Origin: Cyanobium sp. E1_MAG_00006
Lineage (GTDB): Bacteria; Cyanobacteriota; Cyanobacteriia; PCC-6307; Cyanobiaceae
Assembly: GCA_027488975.1 (NCBI GenBank)
Contig: JAIYAQ010000012.1
Location: 248,001 to 312,000, forward strand
DNA length: 64,000 nt
Direction of reading: 5' to 3'
Shown: positions 55,063 to 62,557 of the stretch, one piece after another
Numbering within the stretch: position 1 is the stretch's first letter
How the letters are laid out: every line of letters begins with the position of its first letter
The notes under the pieces: model-generated
The model's database searches: none
Told to the model about the DNA's origin: nothing
Seen by the model: the letters and a program-made list of their open reading frames with translations, nothing else
Translations under genes and position numbers: made by a program

Positions 55063-56418
55063 TCAGCGGCCGGTGTCCAGTGCAGCCGGCACATTCGCGC
55101 TAGTTGGGTTGTACAGACTGGCCTTCTTGACAGAGCCTGCCGTCTTCAGCTGCTTCACCAGGGTGGATTCAGCAACGCGGTACTGGCTGTCCTTCTTGGT
55201 GCCAAGGTCCTCAAGCCGCAGTTTCTGGGCATCATCCGGCGCGAGCTTGGCGCGCACATCGGGATCAATGCCGTGCTTGTGGATATCGCGGCCACTGGGG
55301 GTGAGGTACTTGGCGATGGTCACTGTCATGCCGGATCCATCGGCCAGCCCCCGCACCGACTGAACCAATCCCTTGCCGAAGGTCTTCTCACCCACCAGCA
55401 CGGCGCGGTTGTTGTCCTGCAGAGCACCGGACAGGATCTCGCTGGCACTGGCGGAGCCCTCGTTCACCAGAATCACGAGAGGGCGCTTGGTGAGGGCCCG
55501 GCCGTTGGCGCGCTTCACGTCCTGGATGCCATCCCGGGTCTTGGTGGACACGATCACCCCCTCGTCCAGCCACTGACGGGCGATGGCAACGCTGGCCATC
55601 AACAGACCGCCCGGGTTGCTGCGCAGGTCCAGCACGTATCCCTGGACATCCTTGCCCTCAAGATCCTTGACCGCGGCAGCCATGTCCTTGGCGGCGGTGG
55701 CGTTGAACTGCTTCAGGCGGATGTAGCCGATCTTTGTGCCATCGGCATTGGTGTTGATCTTGTGGTCAACGGCGTGCAGCTCAATACGCTCGCGCACCAG
55801 CGGCGTGTCGATCAGCTTGCCGGCGCGGCGCAGCTGGATGGTCACCTTGGTACCGGCCTGGCCGCGGATCAGCTTGACGGCGTCCTCGGTGCTCATGCCC
55901 TTGGTGCTCTTGCCGTCGATCTCCGTGATCACGTCCTTCGGCATCACACCGGCACGGGAGGCGGGTGATCCCTCGATCGGGCTCACCACCACCAGTTCCT
56001 TGGTGTCCTTGTCCAGGCTCAGCTGGATCCCCACCCCGGAGAGCTCGCCGGAGGTGTCGATCTGCATCTCCTTGAACTCCCGCGGGTCCAGGAAACGGGT
56101 GTAGGGGTCATCCAGGCTGGCGAGCATGCCGCGGATGGCCTCATAGCTTTCCTTGGTGCTGCCGTAGCTCTTGGCCAGGACCTGCTTGCGCAGCGTGCGC
56201 CACTTATCAGACGTGTACTTGCCGTTGATATCCAGATAATCCCGGAAGACGATCTGCCAGGTCTGGTCGATCACCTCCTTGGGGCTGTCACTGATCAGGG
56301 AGGCGGCACCCGGCGCCAGCAGCGGAGGTGCCACCACGGCGGTCATCGCGCCGATCCCCACCAGCAGCAGCATCGGAGCCCGTCCAAGACCCCGCACCGA
56401 ACCATCACCGCTGGCCAT
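55063..56418 (-). CDS. carboxyl-terminal processing protease (S41)
   Basis: This 451-residue exported protease has an N-terminal membrane or signal segment (about residues 15-41), a PDZ domain (about 120-200, GIQLSLDKDTKELVVVSP) and an S41 protease domain. The catalytic serine lies in NEGSASASEIL (about 319-329) and the lysine in VGEKTFGKGLVQ (about 342-353). The family includes CtpA, which matures the PSII D1 protein. Which of the CtpA/B/C paralogues this is cannot be decided here. Confidence 0.92.
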   Translation of the reverse strand: MASGDGSVRGLGRAPMLLLVGIGAMTAVVAPPLLAPGAASLISDSPKEVIDQTWQIVFRDYLDINGKYTSDKWRTLRKQVLAKSYGSTKESYEAIRGMLASLDDPYTRFLDPREFKEMQIDTSGELSGVGIQLSLDKDTKELVVVSPIEGSPASRAGVMPKDVITEIDGKSTKGMSTEDAVKLIRGQAGTKVTIQLRRAGKLIDTPLVRERIELHAVDHKINTNADGTKIGYIRLKQFNATAAKDMAAAVKDLEGKDVQGYVLDLRSNPGGLLMASVAIARQWLDEGVIVSTKTRDGIQDVKRANGRALTKRPLVILVNEGSASASEILSGALQDNNRAVLVGEKTFGKGLVQSVRGLADGSGMTVTIAKYLTPSGRDIHKHGIDPDVRAKLAPDDAQKLRLEDLGTKKDSQYRVAESTLVKQLKTAGSVKKASLYNPTSANVPAALDTGR

Positions 56419-56537
56419 TCAGCGCGTCCCCGAAAGACTCTGATTTCACTCTGAAAGCTAATGCCCATGGGCCGCCGTCCAGCGGCCGGGAAACCGGAAG
56501 AAAAGAGGGGGCTTGCCGGCCTGGTCTGAGGAGAGCG

Positions 56538-56561
56538 TCAGGGATCGACTCAGGGATCGAC
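56538..56561 (-). repeat. 12-bp tandem duplication across ispG stop codon
   Basis: TCAGGGATCGAC is present twice in a row (56538-56549 and 56550-56561, plus strand). Read on the minus strand it gives Val-Asp-Pro-stop twice in the same frame, so the ispG terminus and its stop codon are duplicated without changing the protein. Confidence 0.8.
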
Positions 56562-57809
56562 CCAGCGGCCATCCTCCCGGATCAGGGCGATCAGGGCCTC
56601 AACGCCCTCCTGCTCCGGCACACGGCGGATCTCATCGCGGCCGCGGTACAGGGAGATCACACCGGGGGTCTTGCCCACGTAGCCGTAGTCGGCATCGGCC
56701 ATCTCGCCAGGACCGTTGACGATGCAGCCCATCACGGCGATGTCGAGCCCCGTCAGATGGGCCGTGGCGCTGCGCACCTTATGCAGCACGTCCTCCAGAT
56801 TGAAGAGCGTGCGGCCGCAGCTCGGGCAGGCCACGTACTCCACCATCGTCTTGCGCAGACCCAGGGCCTGAAGAATCGCGTAGCAGACAGGGATCTCCTT
56901 CTCCGGTGCTTCAGTGAGCGAGACACGGATCGTGTCGCCCAGGCCCTCGCTCAGCAGGGTGGCGATGCCGGCGGTGCTCTTGATCCGGCCGTAGTCGCCG
57001 TCACCCGCCTCGGTGACACCCAGGTGCAGGGGGTAATGGAAACCCTCCGCGTCCATGCGGTCCGCCATCATCCGGTAGGCGGCCAGCATCACCGGCGCCC
57101 GCGACGCCTTCATCGAGATGACGATGTTGTGGAAGTCGAGGCGGTCACAGATGCGAATGAACTCCATCGCGCTCTCGACCATGCCCAGTGGTGTGTCGCC
57201 GTAGCGGAACAGCATCCGTTCCGCCAGGGAGCCGTGGTTCACGCCGATGCGCAAGGCCTTGTCCTGCTGCTTCAGCAGCTTCACCAGGGGTTCGAAGGTC
57301 TCGCTGATGCGATCGCCGATCGCCGCGATCTCGGCCTCACTGAATTCGGTGCGGTTGGGGTCGGGCTTGTCGAACACGAACAGGCCCGGATTGATGCGCA
57401 CCTTGTCGACGTGCTGGGCCACCTCCAGGGCGATCTTCATGCCGTTGTGGTGCACATCCGCCACCAGCGGCACCGGCCGATAGGTGCTCTCCAGCCGCTG
57501 GCGGATCTCGCCCATGGCCCTGGCATGGGCAAGGGACGGCACGGTGACCCGCACGATCTCGCAGCCCGCCTCGTGCAGGCGGCGGATGCCGGCCGTGGCT
57601 CCCTCGATGTCGAGGGTGTCCTCATTAATCATCGACTGCACCACCACCGGGTGCTCGCTGCCCATCCAGACATCGCCCACGCGCACGCTGCGGGTCTTGC
57701 GGCGGCTGATGGTGGTGGCGTAGCGCGGATTGCTGGCCCAGGCTTCCAGCTGCGCTTGGCTCTGCGCCTGGGGGGCCTGGGCATCGGAGCGGGCCAGGGT
57801 ACCGGTCAT
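56550..57809 (-). CDS. ispG: (E)-4-hydroxy-3-methylbut-2-enyl-diphosphate synthase
   Basis: This [4Fe-4S] enzyme makes HMBPP in the MEP isoprenoid pathway, upstream of carotenoids, chlorophyll phytol and quinones. The 419-residue protein has the N-terminal [17 protein letters not shown] region (about residues 41-57), LVADVHHN and VRINPGL. The C-terminal cluster ligands are in VACPSCGRT (about 326-334) and [15 protein letters not shown] (about 365-379). ATG 57809 is chosen; a GTG at 57854 overlapping the upstream uracil glycosylase stop (GTGA) is possible. The stop is followed by a tandem duplication. Confidence 0.94.
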   Translation of the reverse strand: MTGTLARSDAQAPQAQSQAQLEAWASNPRYATTISRRKTRSVRVGDVWMGSEHPVVVQSMINEDTLDIEGATAGIRRLHEAGCEIVRVTVPSLAHARAMGEIRQRLESTYRPVPLVADVHHNGMKIALEVAQHVDKVRINPGLFVFDKPDPNRTEFSEAEIAAIGDRISETFEPLVKLLKQQDKALRIGVNHGSLAERMLFRYGDTPLGMVESAMEFIRICDRLDFHNIVISMKASRAPVMLAAYRMMADRMDAEGFHYPLHLGVTEAGDGDYGRIKSTAGIATLLSEGLGDTIRVSLTEAPEKEIPVCYAILQALGLRKTMVEYVACPSCGRTLFNLEDVLHKVRSATAHLTGLDIAVMGCIVNGPGEMADADYGYVGKTPGVISLYRGRDEIRRVPEQEGVEALIALIREDGRWVDP

Positions 57810-57850
57810 GGCGGCGGTCTCAGCGGGGCCGGAAGGTTGGTCAAAGCCTG

Positions 57851-58510
57851 TCACAGCGGGGCCGTCAGTTGGGCCAGGCGGCGCTGCACCTCCTGCAGAT
57901 CTTGCCCGGTGAGCCACCTGGGCGACTCCGGCTCGAGCGAGCCGTGACGCAGCAGATAGGAGGGATGGAAGATCGGCATCAGCCAGCGACCCTCCAGGCT
58001 GCCGCCCTCCCCGCGGCTCCACTGGCCGCGCAGCTTGGTGATGCCGCCCTTGATGCCCAACAGCCCCTCTACCGCAGTGGCACCCACCAGCAGGATCACG
58101 GCCGGATCCATCAGCTGGATCTGACGCTCCAGCCAAGGGCGGCAGGCCGCCATCTCCTGGGCCGTGGGCCTGCGGTTCTCCGGCGGCCGACACTTGACGA
58201 TGTTGCAGACGTAGGCGTCGGTGTTGCTGTCGAGGCCGACGCTCTCAAGCAGGCGATCGAGCAGCTGACCGGATCGCCCCACGAAGGGCAGACCCTGCTC
58301 ATCCTCCTGGGCGCCGGGCGCCTCGCCGATCAGCATCAGCCGGGCCCGCGGATTGCCGCGGCTCACCACCGCGGTCCGTCGCCCATCCGCGAGGCTGCAG
58401 CAGCGGCAGCCCTCACAGTCGTGAGCCAGCACCTCCAGCTCCCTGGCCTGGAGAACGGCATCGACCGTTCCCGCACCGGCGCCCGGTTCAAACAGGGGAG
58501 CAGCGCTCAT
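57851..58510 (-). CDS. family 4-type uracil-DNA glycosylase
   Basis: This repair enzyme removes uracil from DNA. The 219-residue protein has iron-sulfur cysteines in DCEGCRCC (about residues 31-38) and the pair VCNIVKC (about 101-107). Motif A is [18 protein letters not shown] (about 61-78), and the C-terminal motif is FHPSYLLR (about 182-189). ATG 58510 is used rather than the GTG one codon earlier. Its stop overlaps a possible alternative start of ispG. Confidence 0.9.
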   Translation of the reverse strand: MSAAPLFEPGAGAGTVDAVLQARELEVLAHDCEGCRCCSLADGRRTAVVSRGNPRARLMLIGEAPGAQEDEQGLPFVGRSGQLLDRLLESVGLDSNTDAYVCNIVKCRPPENRRPTAQEMAACRPWLERQIQLMDPAVILLVGATAVEGLLGIKGGITKLRGQWSRGEGGSLEGRWLMPIFHPSYLLRHGSLEPESPRWLTGQDLQEVQRRLAQLTAPL

Positions 58511-58533
58511 CACGGGGCCGTGCTGGCGGGATC

Positions 58534-58935
58534 CTATGGGGAGTCAGCCAGGGCGGGCGTCACCAGCAGCAGCAGGGCATTGCCCTCTGGATCGGCGAGC
58601 CAGGCCTCCAGACCAAACGGCTCGCTCCGTGCAGGCTCCTGGAGAGTCGCCCCACGGGCGATGGCCGCTGCGATCCACTCCTCCAGCACTGGCCCTGCCC
58701 CGATGCGGCGCAGGCAGAGGGCCAGGCGGCCCGGCTGTCGCGGGCGTGGGCGGCTGGCCGAAGGCGTGTAGATCTCCAGAGGAGCGCCACCGGGCAGGGT
58801 CAGCAGCCAGTGGCTGGGCCCGAAACCGGGAGCTGGATCCTGCTCCAGCAGGGCCCCGTAGAAGCCGGCCAGTGCCGGGGCATCGTCCGCCGCGAGCACC
58901 ACGCTGCCGGCGGGAGCAAGGGTGTGTGCAGCCAT
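58534..58935 (-). CDS. VOC (glyoxalase/bleomycin-resistance-like) superfamily protein
   Basis: This 133-residue protein has the two beta-alpha-beta-beta-beta modules of the vicinal oxygen chelate fold: GSVVLAADDAPALAGFYGALL (two blocks, about residues 10-30) and a second half ending FGLEAWLADPEGNALLLLV. The DPEGN turn is typical of the family. Substrate cannot be inferred. ATG 58935 aligns with the usual domain start; an upstream start would add 19 residues of low similarity. Confidence 0.75.
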   Translation of the reverse strand: MAAHTLAPAGSVVLAADDAPALAGFYGALLEQDPAPGFGPSHWLLTLPGGAPLEIYTPSASRPRPRQPGRLALCLRRIGAGPVLEEWIAAAIARGATLQEPARSEPFGLEAWLADPEGNALLLLVTPALADSP

Positions 58936-59055
58936 CCAGGTTGCCGATCCGACCGAAAAAGTCTGGGCTGCAACAACCCAGCGGTGGTGCATGCGGCAGG
59001 ATGCATGTAGTCCCTGGCACGTCTGCGCAGGGCCTGTCTCCTGTCGCTAGCGCCG

Positions 59056-60249
59056 ATGCTGCGCCCGCCGATGCCGCGCCCATTGACGCTCTCCGCCCGG
59101 GCCCAAGCGCTGCAGCCCTCCCTGACCCTGGCCATCGCCGCCCGTGCCAAAGCCCTCATGGCTGCCGGGGAGGACATCTGCAGCCTCAGCGCCGGCGAAC
59201 CAGACTTCGACACTCCGGCCTTCATTCGCCAGGCGGCGGCCGAGGCCCTGGAAAACGGGCACACCCGCTATGGGCCAGCCGCCGGCGAACCGGCCCTGCG
59301 CGACGCGATCGCCACCAAGCTCAGCCAGGAGAACGGGGTCCCCACCCGCGGCGAGCAGGTTCTGGTGACCAATGGCGGCAAGCAGGCCCTGTACAACCTG
59401 TTCCAGGTACTGCTCGGCCCCGGCGATGAGCTGCTGCTGCCGGCCCCCTACTGGCTGAGCTACCCCGAGCTGGCTCGGCTGGCAGGCGCCTCGGTGCGGC
59501 TGATCCCCAGTTCAGCGGCCGAAGGCTTCCGGCTCGATGCCGATCGCCTCGAAGCCGCGATCAGCCCGGCCAGCAAGTTGCTGGTGCTGAACAGCCCCAG
59601 CAACCCCACCGGGATGGTGCTCAGCCGACCGGAACTGGAGGCGATCGCCGCCGTGCTGCGCCGCCATCCGCAGGTGGCGGTGGTGTGCGATGAGATCTAC
59701 GAATTCCTGCTGGCTCCCGGCCACGAGCACCACAGCTTCGCCGCCATGGCCCCAGACCTGGCCGATCGGGTGTTCAACGTGAATGGATTTGCCAAGGGCT
59801 GGGCGATGACCGGCTGGCGCATCGGCTGGCTGGCCGGTCCAACCGAGGTGGTGAAGGCAGCGATCGCCCTGCAGAGCCAGAGCACCAGCAACGTGTGCAG
59901 TTTTGCTCAATTCGGCGCCTTGGCCGCCATCCGTGGCCCTCGCGCCTGCGTGCAGGCGATGGCCACGCAGTTCAACGAGCGCCGGAGCCTGCTCAGCGAG
60001 GGCCTGCGCGCCATTCCCGGGCTGGGCCTCCTGCCTCCCGAGGGAGCCTTCTATGCCTTCCCGGATGTGAGCAGCACGGGGCTGGACTCGATGAGCTTCT
60101 GCAACCGACTCCTGGAGGAGCAGGGGCTGGCGGTGGTGCCAGGGGTTGCCTTCGGCGACGACCACTGCATCCGCCTCTCCTGTGCAGCCTCCAACACCAC
60201 CATCGAAGACGGCCTGGCCCGACTGCGGCGGTTCATCGCAGGCCTCTGA
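59056..60249 (+). CDS. class I/II aminotransferase, aspartate aminotransferase-like
   Basis: This PLP enzyme of fold type I has 397 residues. Family motifs are SAGEPDFDTP (about residues 45-54), TNGGKQALYN (about 109-118), PYWLSYPE (about 135-142), NSPSNPTG (about 177-184) and the PLP lysine in NGFAKGWAMTGWRIGW (about 241-256). The substitution of the usual SKTYAMTGWR by AKGWAMTGWR is a small departure. The subclass resembles Ib aspartate aminotransferases, with prephenate or other keto acids as alternative substrates. Confidence 0.88.
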   Translation: MLRPPMPRPLTLSARAQALQPSLTLAIAARAKALMAAGEDICSLSAGEPDFDTPAFIRQAAAEALENGHTRYGPAAGEPALRDAIATKLSQENGVPTRGEQVLVTNGGKQALYNLFQVLLGPGDELLLPAPYWLSYPELARLAGASVRLIPSSAAEGFRLDADRLEAAISPASKLLVLNSPSNPTGMVLSRPELEAIAAVLRRHPQVAVVCDEIYEFLLAPGHEHHSFAAMAPDLADRVFNVNGFAKGWAMTGWRIGWLAGPTEVVKAAIALQSQSTSNVCSFAQFGALAAIRGPRACVQAMATQFNERRSLLSEGLRAIPGLGLLPPEGAFYAFPDVSSTGLDSMSFCNRLLEEQGLAVVPGVAFGDDHCIRLSCAASNTTIEDGLARLRRFIAGL

Positions 60250-60252
60250 GAC

Positions 60253-60294
60253 CGAACCCGGCCGCGAACGCTGCCGAGCGTTGCCGAACCCTGC
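60253..60294 (+). promoter_or_regulatory. 10-bp direct repeats and palindrome upstream of phnD-like gene
   Basis: CGAACGCTGC (60265-60274), CGAGCGTTGC (60275-60284) and CGAACCCTGC (60285-60294) repeat with a 10-base period, and a related CGAACCCGGC occurs at 60253-60262. AACGCT-GCCG-AGCGTT (60267-60282) is a perfect inverted repeat within them. The array ends 50 bases before the ATG of the binding-protein gene, where an activator site would be expected. The period differs from the 11-base Pho box. Confidence 0.45.
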
Positions 60295-60344
60295 CGTGGA
60301 AGCGCACGGGAGGCCCGGAGATCGGGCACGATCGAGAGGTCTGC

Positions 60345-61340
60345 ATGCTCTTCGCCTTGAAAGCCCGAGAACCTCTGACCGCCGTGCTGGCGGGCTTCGC
60401 CCTGACCTGCCTGCCGGCGGTCCTGCCGATCAACCCAGCCTCGAAGCCTGCGGGAAGCGCCACGTTGTCGGTGCTGCCGCGCGCCCAGGCCCAGACCAAC
60501 CCCGCCAGCACCGCCAGTACCGCCAAGGTGCTGCGTATCAGCGCCATCCCCGATCAGAAGCCGGAGAAGCTGAACCGGCTCTACGGGCTGGTGGCCAACG
60601 AACTCAGCAAGCAGCTGGGCGTCACGGTGAAGTACGTGCCCGTGACCGACTACACCGCCGCCGTGAGCGCCTTCCGCACCGGTGATCTGGATCTTGTCTG
60701 GTTCGGTGGCCTCACCGGCGTGCAGGCGCGCCTCCAGAAACCCGGTGCGCGGGTCTTGGCCCAACGAGACATCGACGCCTCCTTCCACACGATCTTCATC
60801 GCCAGCACCCGCAGCGGGCTTCAGCCCTTCAACAACGTGAAGGGGCTGACGGAACTGAAGGGCAAGCGCTTCACCTTCGGCTCCGAGAGCTCCACCTCCG
60901 GTCGGCTGATGCCGCAGTATTTCCTCGGCAAGGCGGGCGTGAAGCTGAGCGACTTCGCCGGCGGTGCACCCGGTTTCAGTGGCAGCCATGACGCCACCAT
61001 CGCCCTGGTGCAGAGCGGCGCCTACGACGCCGGCGCCGTGAACGCGCAGGTGTGGCGCTCCAGCCTCCGCGACGGCAAGGCCAACCGCTCCAAGGTGATC
61101 GCGATCTGGAAGACCCCCGGCTATCCCGACTACCACTGGATCGCCCAGCCCAATCTGGATCAACGCTTCGGCAAGGGCTTCACCACCAAGGTGCAGCAGG
61201 CCATCGTCAGCTGGCGCCCCTCCGATCCGGAGCAGAAGCAGATCCTCGGCCTGTTCGGTGCCCAGCAGTTCACCGACGCCAACGCCGCCGCCTACGGCCA
61301 GATCGAACAGGTGGGTCGGCAGATCGGCAAGATCCGCTGA
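60345..61340 (+). CDS. phnD: PhnD-family phosphonate/phosphite-type binding protein
   Basis: This 331-residue periplasmic binding protein has an N-terminal export signal (about residues 10-50, Ala-rich) and the PhnD-like fold: LRISAIPDQKPEKLNRLYG (about 64-82), VPVTDYTAAVSAFRTGDLDLVWFG (two blocks), GKRFTFGSESSTSGRLMP (about 173-190) and SHDATIALVQSGAYDAGAVN. It captures phosphonate, phosphite or phosphate for the ABC transporter encoded downstream. Two small membrane-protein genes separate it from the ATPase. Ligand is not decidable from sequence. Confidence 0.88.
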   Translation: MLFALKAREPLTAVLAGFALTCLPAVLPINPASKPAGSATLSVLPRAQAQTNPASTASTAKVLRISAIPDQKPEKLNRLYGLVANELSKQLGVTVKYVPVTDYTAAVSAFRTGDLDLVWFGGLTGVQARLQKPGARVLAQRDIDASFHTIFIASTRSGLQPFNNVKGLTELKGKRFTFGSESSTSGRLMPQYFLGKAGVKLSDFAGGAPGFSGSHDATIALVQSGAYDAGAVNAQVWRSSLRDGKANRSKVIAIWKTPGYPDYHWIAQPNLDQRFGKGFTTKVQQAIVSWRPSDPEQKQILGLFGAQQFTDANAAAYGQIEQVGRQIGKIR

Positions 61341-61430
61341 CCTCCTGCACCCGCAGCGGCATGAATCAGCCGGGAGTGGTTGAATCGGATCGAGACAGCA
61401 TTCGCTGGAGCTCAGGCTCCCGCTATCGGC

Positions 61431-61664
61431 ATGGCCCTTCTGCTCGATCTGATTCTGCTCGCTGCCGGCCTGGTGCTCTGGCAGCGGAGCAGCAGCGAGG
61501 GCGATGAGGTCTGGTCGCTGTTCCTGCGCGGGCTGGCGGTGATCGATCTGTCCATGATCGCAATCGGCAACGGGGTGCTCTGGCTGGAGATTCCCCTGCT
61601 GCTGGGAGCCCTGGCCCTGCCGTCGGTGGCGCGGCTGGAGCGTCGCCGCCACGGCAGCCTCTGA
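61431..61664 (+). CDS. 77-residue two-TM protein in phosphonate-type ABC cassette
   Basis: This small protein has two hydrophobic segments (about residues 2-15, ALLLDLILLAAGLVLW, and 32-60, LAVIDLSMIAIGNGVLWLEIPLLLGALAL) and a basic C-terminus (RLERRRHGSL). ATG 61431 is preferred; a TTG at 61380 would add 17 residues. It lies between the binding-protein gene and the ATPase gene on the same strand with short gaps, so it is probably co-expressed. No family is recognised. Confidence 0.55.
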   Translation: MALLLDLILLAAGLVLWQRSSSEGDEVWSLFLRGLAVIDLSMIAIGNGVLWLEIPLLLGALALPSVARLERRRHGSL

Positions 61665-61673
61665 GATCGGACG

Positions 61674-61760
61674 ATGAATCCGCGCGGACCTGATCTCGTG
61701 GAAGTGGCCCTGGTGGGGGTGATCCTGGCGCTGATCGTGTTCCGGTTCACGCTCCCTTAG
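61674..61760 (+). CDS. 28-residue single-TM peptide in phosphonate-type ABC cassette
   Basis: ATG 61674 opens a 28-codon frame encoding MNPRGPDLVEVALVGVILAL and then IVFRFTLP. One hydrophobic helix (about residues 8-25) is visible. It starts nine bases after the preceding small gene's stop and ends 17 bases before the ATPase start. The clean helix and operon-like spacing support it, but at this length chance cannot be excluded. It does not match small photosystem or cytochrome subunits that I know. Confidence 0.35.
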   Translation: MNPRGPDLVEVALVGVILALIVFRFTLP

Positions 61761-61777
61761 GCAGGCAGCATGGGGCC

Positions 61778-62557
61778 ATGAGCGCGTCAAGCCCCGCCAG
61801 CCCGCCGAACCCGGTGCTCGAACTGCGTGATATCCACGTGGCCGGCCGCGGCCAGCCGCGGCTGGAGGGCGTCTCGCTGACATTGGCCGCCGGCGAACGG
61901 GTGGCGCTGCTCGGCCCCAGTGGCGCCGGCAAAAGCACCCTGCTGGCGGTGGCCAACGGGCTGCTGGTTCCGCAGCGTGGCGCGGTGATCTGGGAGGGGC
62001 TGCCGCGGGCCCGCCAGGCCGGCCGCCGCCGCCGCCAGCAGGCGCGCATCGGCACCCTCTGGCAGGAGCTGCGCCTGATCGAGGAGCTCACGGTGCAGCA
62101 GAACCTCAACGCCGCGCGGCTGGCGCGCTGGAGCTGGCCACGCGCCCTGCTCAACCTGCTGCTGCCCCTGGAGAGCGAGGCCTGCGCCGCCGTGCTGCGC
62201 CGCATGGACCTGGATCCAGAACTGCTTAGTCAGCCGGTGACGGCCCTCTCCGGCGGCCAGCGCCAGCGGGTGGCCATGGCCCGGCTGCTGCGCCAGGAGC
62301 CGACGCTGCTGCTGGCCGATGAACCACTCGCCAGTCTCGATCCACGCCTGGCTGAGGAGCTGCTGGGGCTGCTGCTGCGGGAGGCCGAGGCGCCGCGGGC
62401 CCTGCTGCTGAGCCTGCACCGCCCCGATCTGCTCGCAGGCTTCGATCGAGCCATCGGTCTGCGCGGCGGCCGGCTGCAGTTCGACCTGCCCCTTCAGGCC
62501 ATCCGGCCCGAGCAGCTGCAGGAGCTCTATGCCGGCAGCGGCGAGCTGGTGGCATGA
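61778..62557 (+). CDS. phnC: PhnC-type ABC transporter ATP-binding protein
   Basis: This 259-residue ATPase has Walker A GPSGAGKST (about residues 45-53), the Q-loop around LWQELRLIEELTV (about 92-104), the ABC signature LSGGQRQRVAMARLL (about 155-169), Walker B LLLADEP (about 176-182) and the H-loop LSLHRPD. It powers the permease encoded next, whose ATG overlaps its TGA (ATGA). The pairing with a PhnD-like binding protein and a PhnE-like permease supports phosphonate/phosphite-type uptake. Confidence 0.88.
   Translation: MSASSPASPPNPVLELRDIHVAGRGQPRLEGVSLTLAAGERVALLGPSGAGKSTLLAVANGLLVPQRGAVIWEGLPRARQAGRRRRQQARIGTLWQELRLIEELTVQQNLNAARLARWSWPRALLNLLLPLESEACAAVLRRMDLDPELLSQPVTALSGGQRQRVAMARLLRQEPTLLLADEPLASLDPRLAEELLGLLLREAEAPRALLLSLHRPDLLAGFDRAIGLRGGRLQFDLPLQAIRPEQLQELYAGSGELVA

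Noticed and set aside
60253-60294. A canonical cyanobacterial Pho box
   Set aside because: The repeat period is 10 rather than 11 bases and the TTAAC core is missing, so I kept it as an unassigned regulatory candidate.
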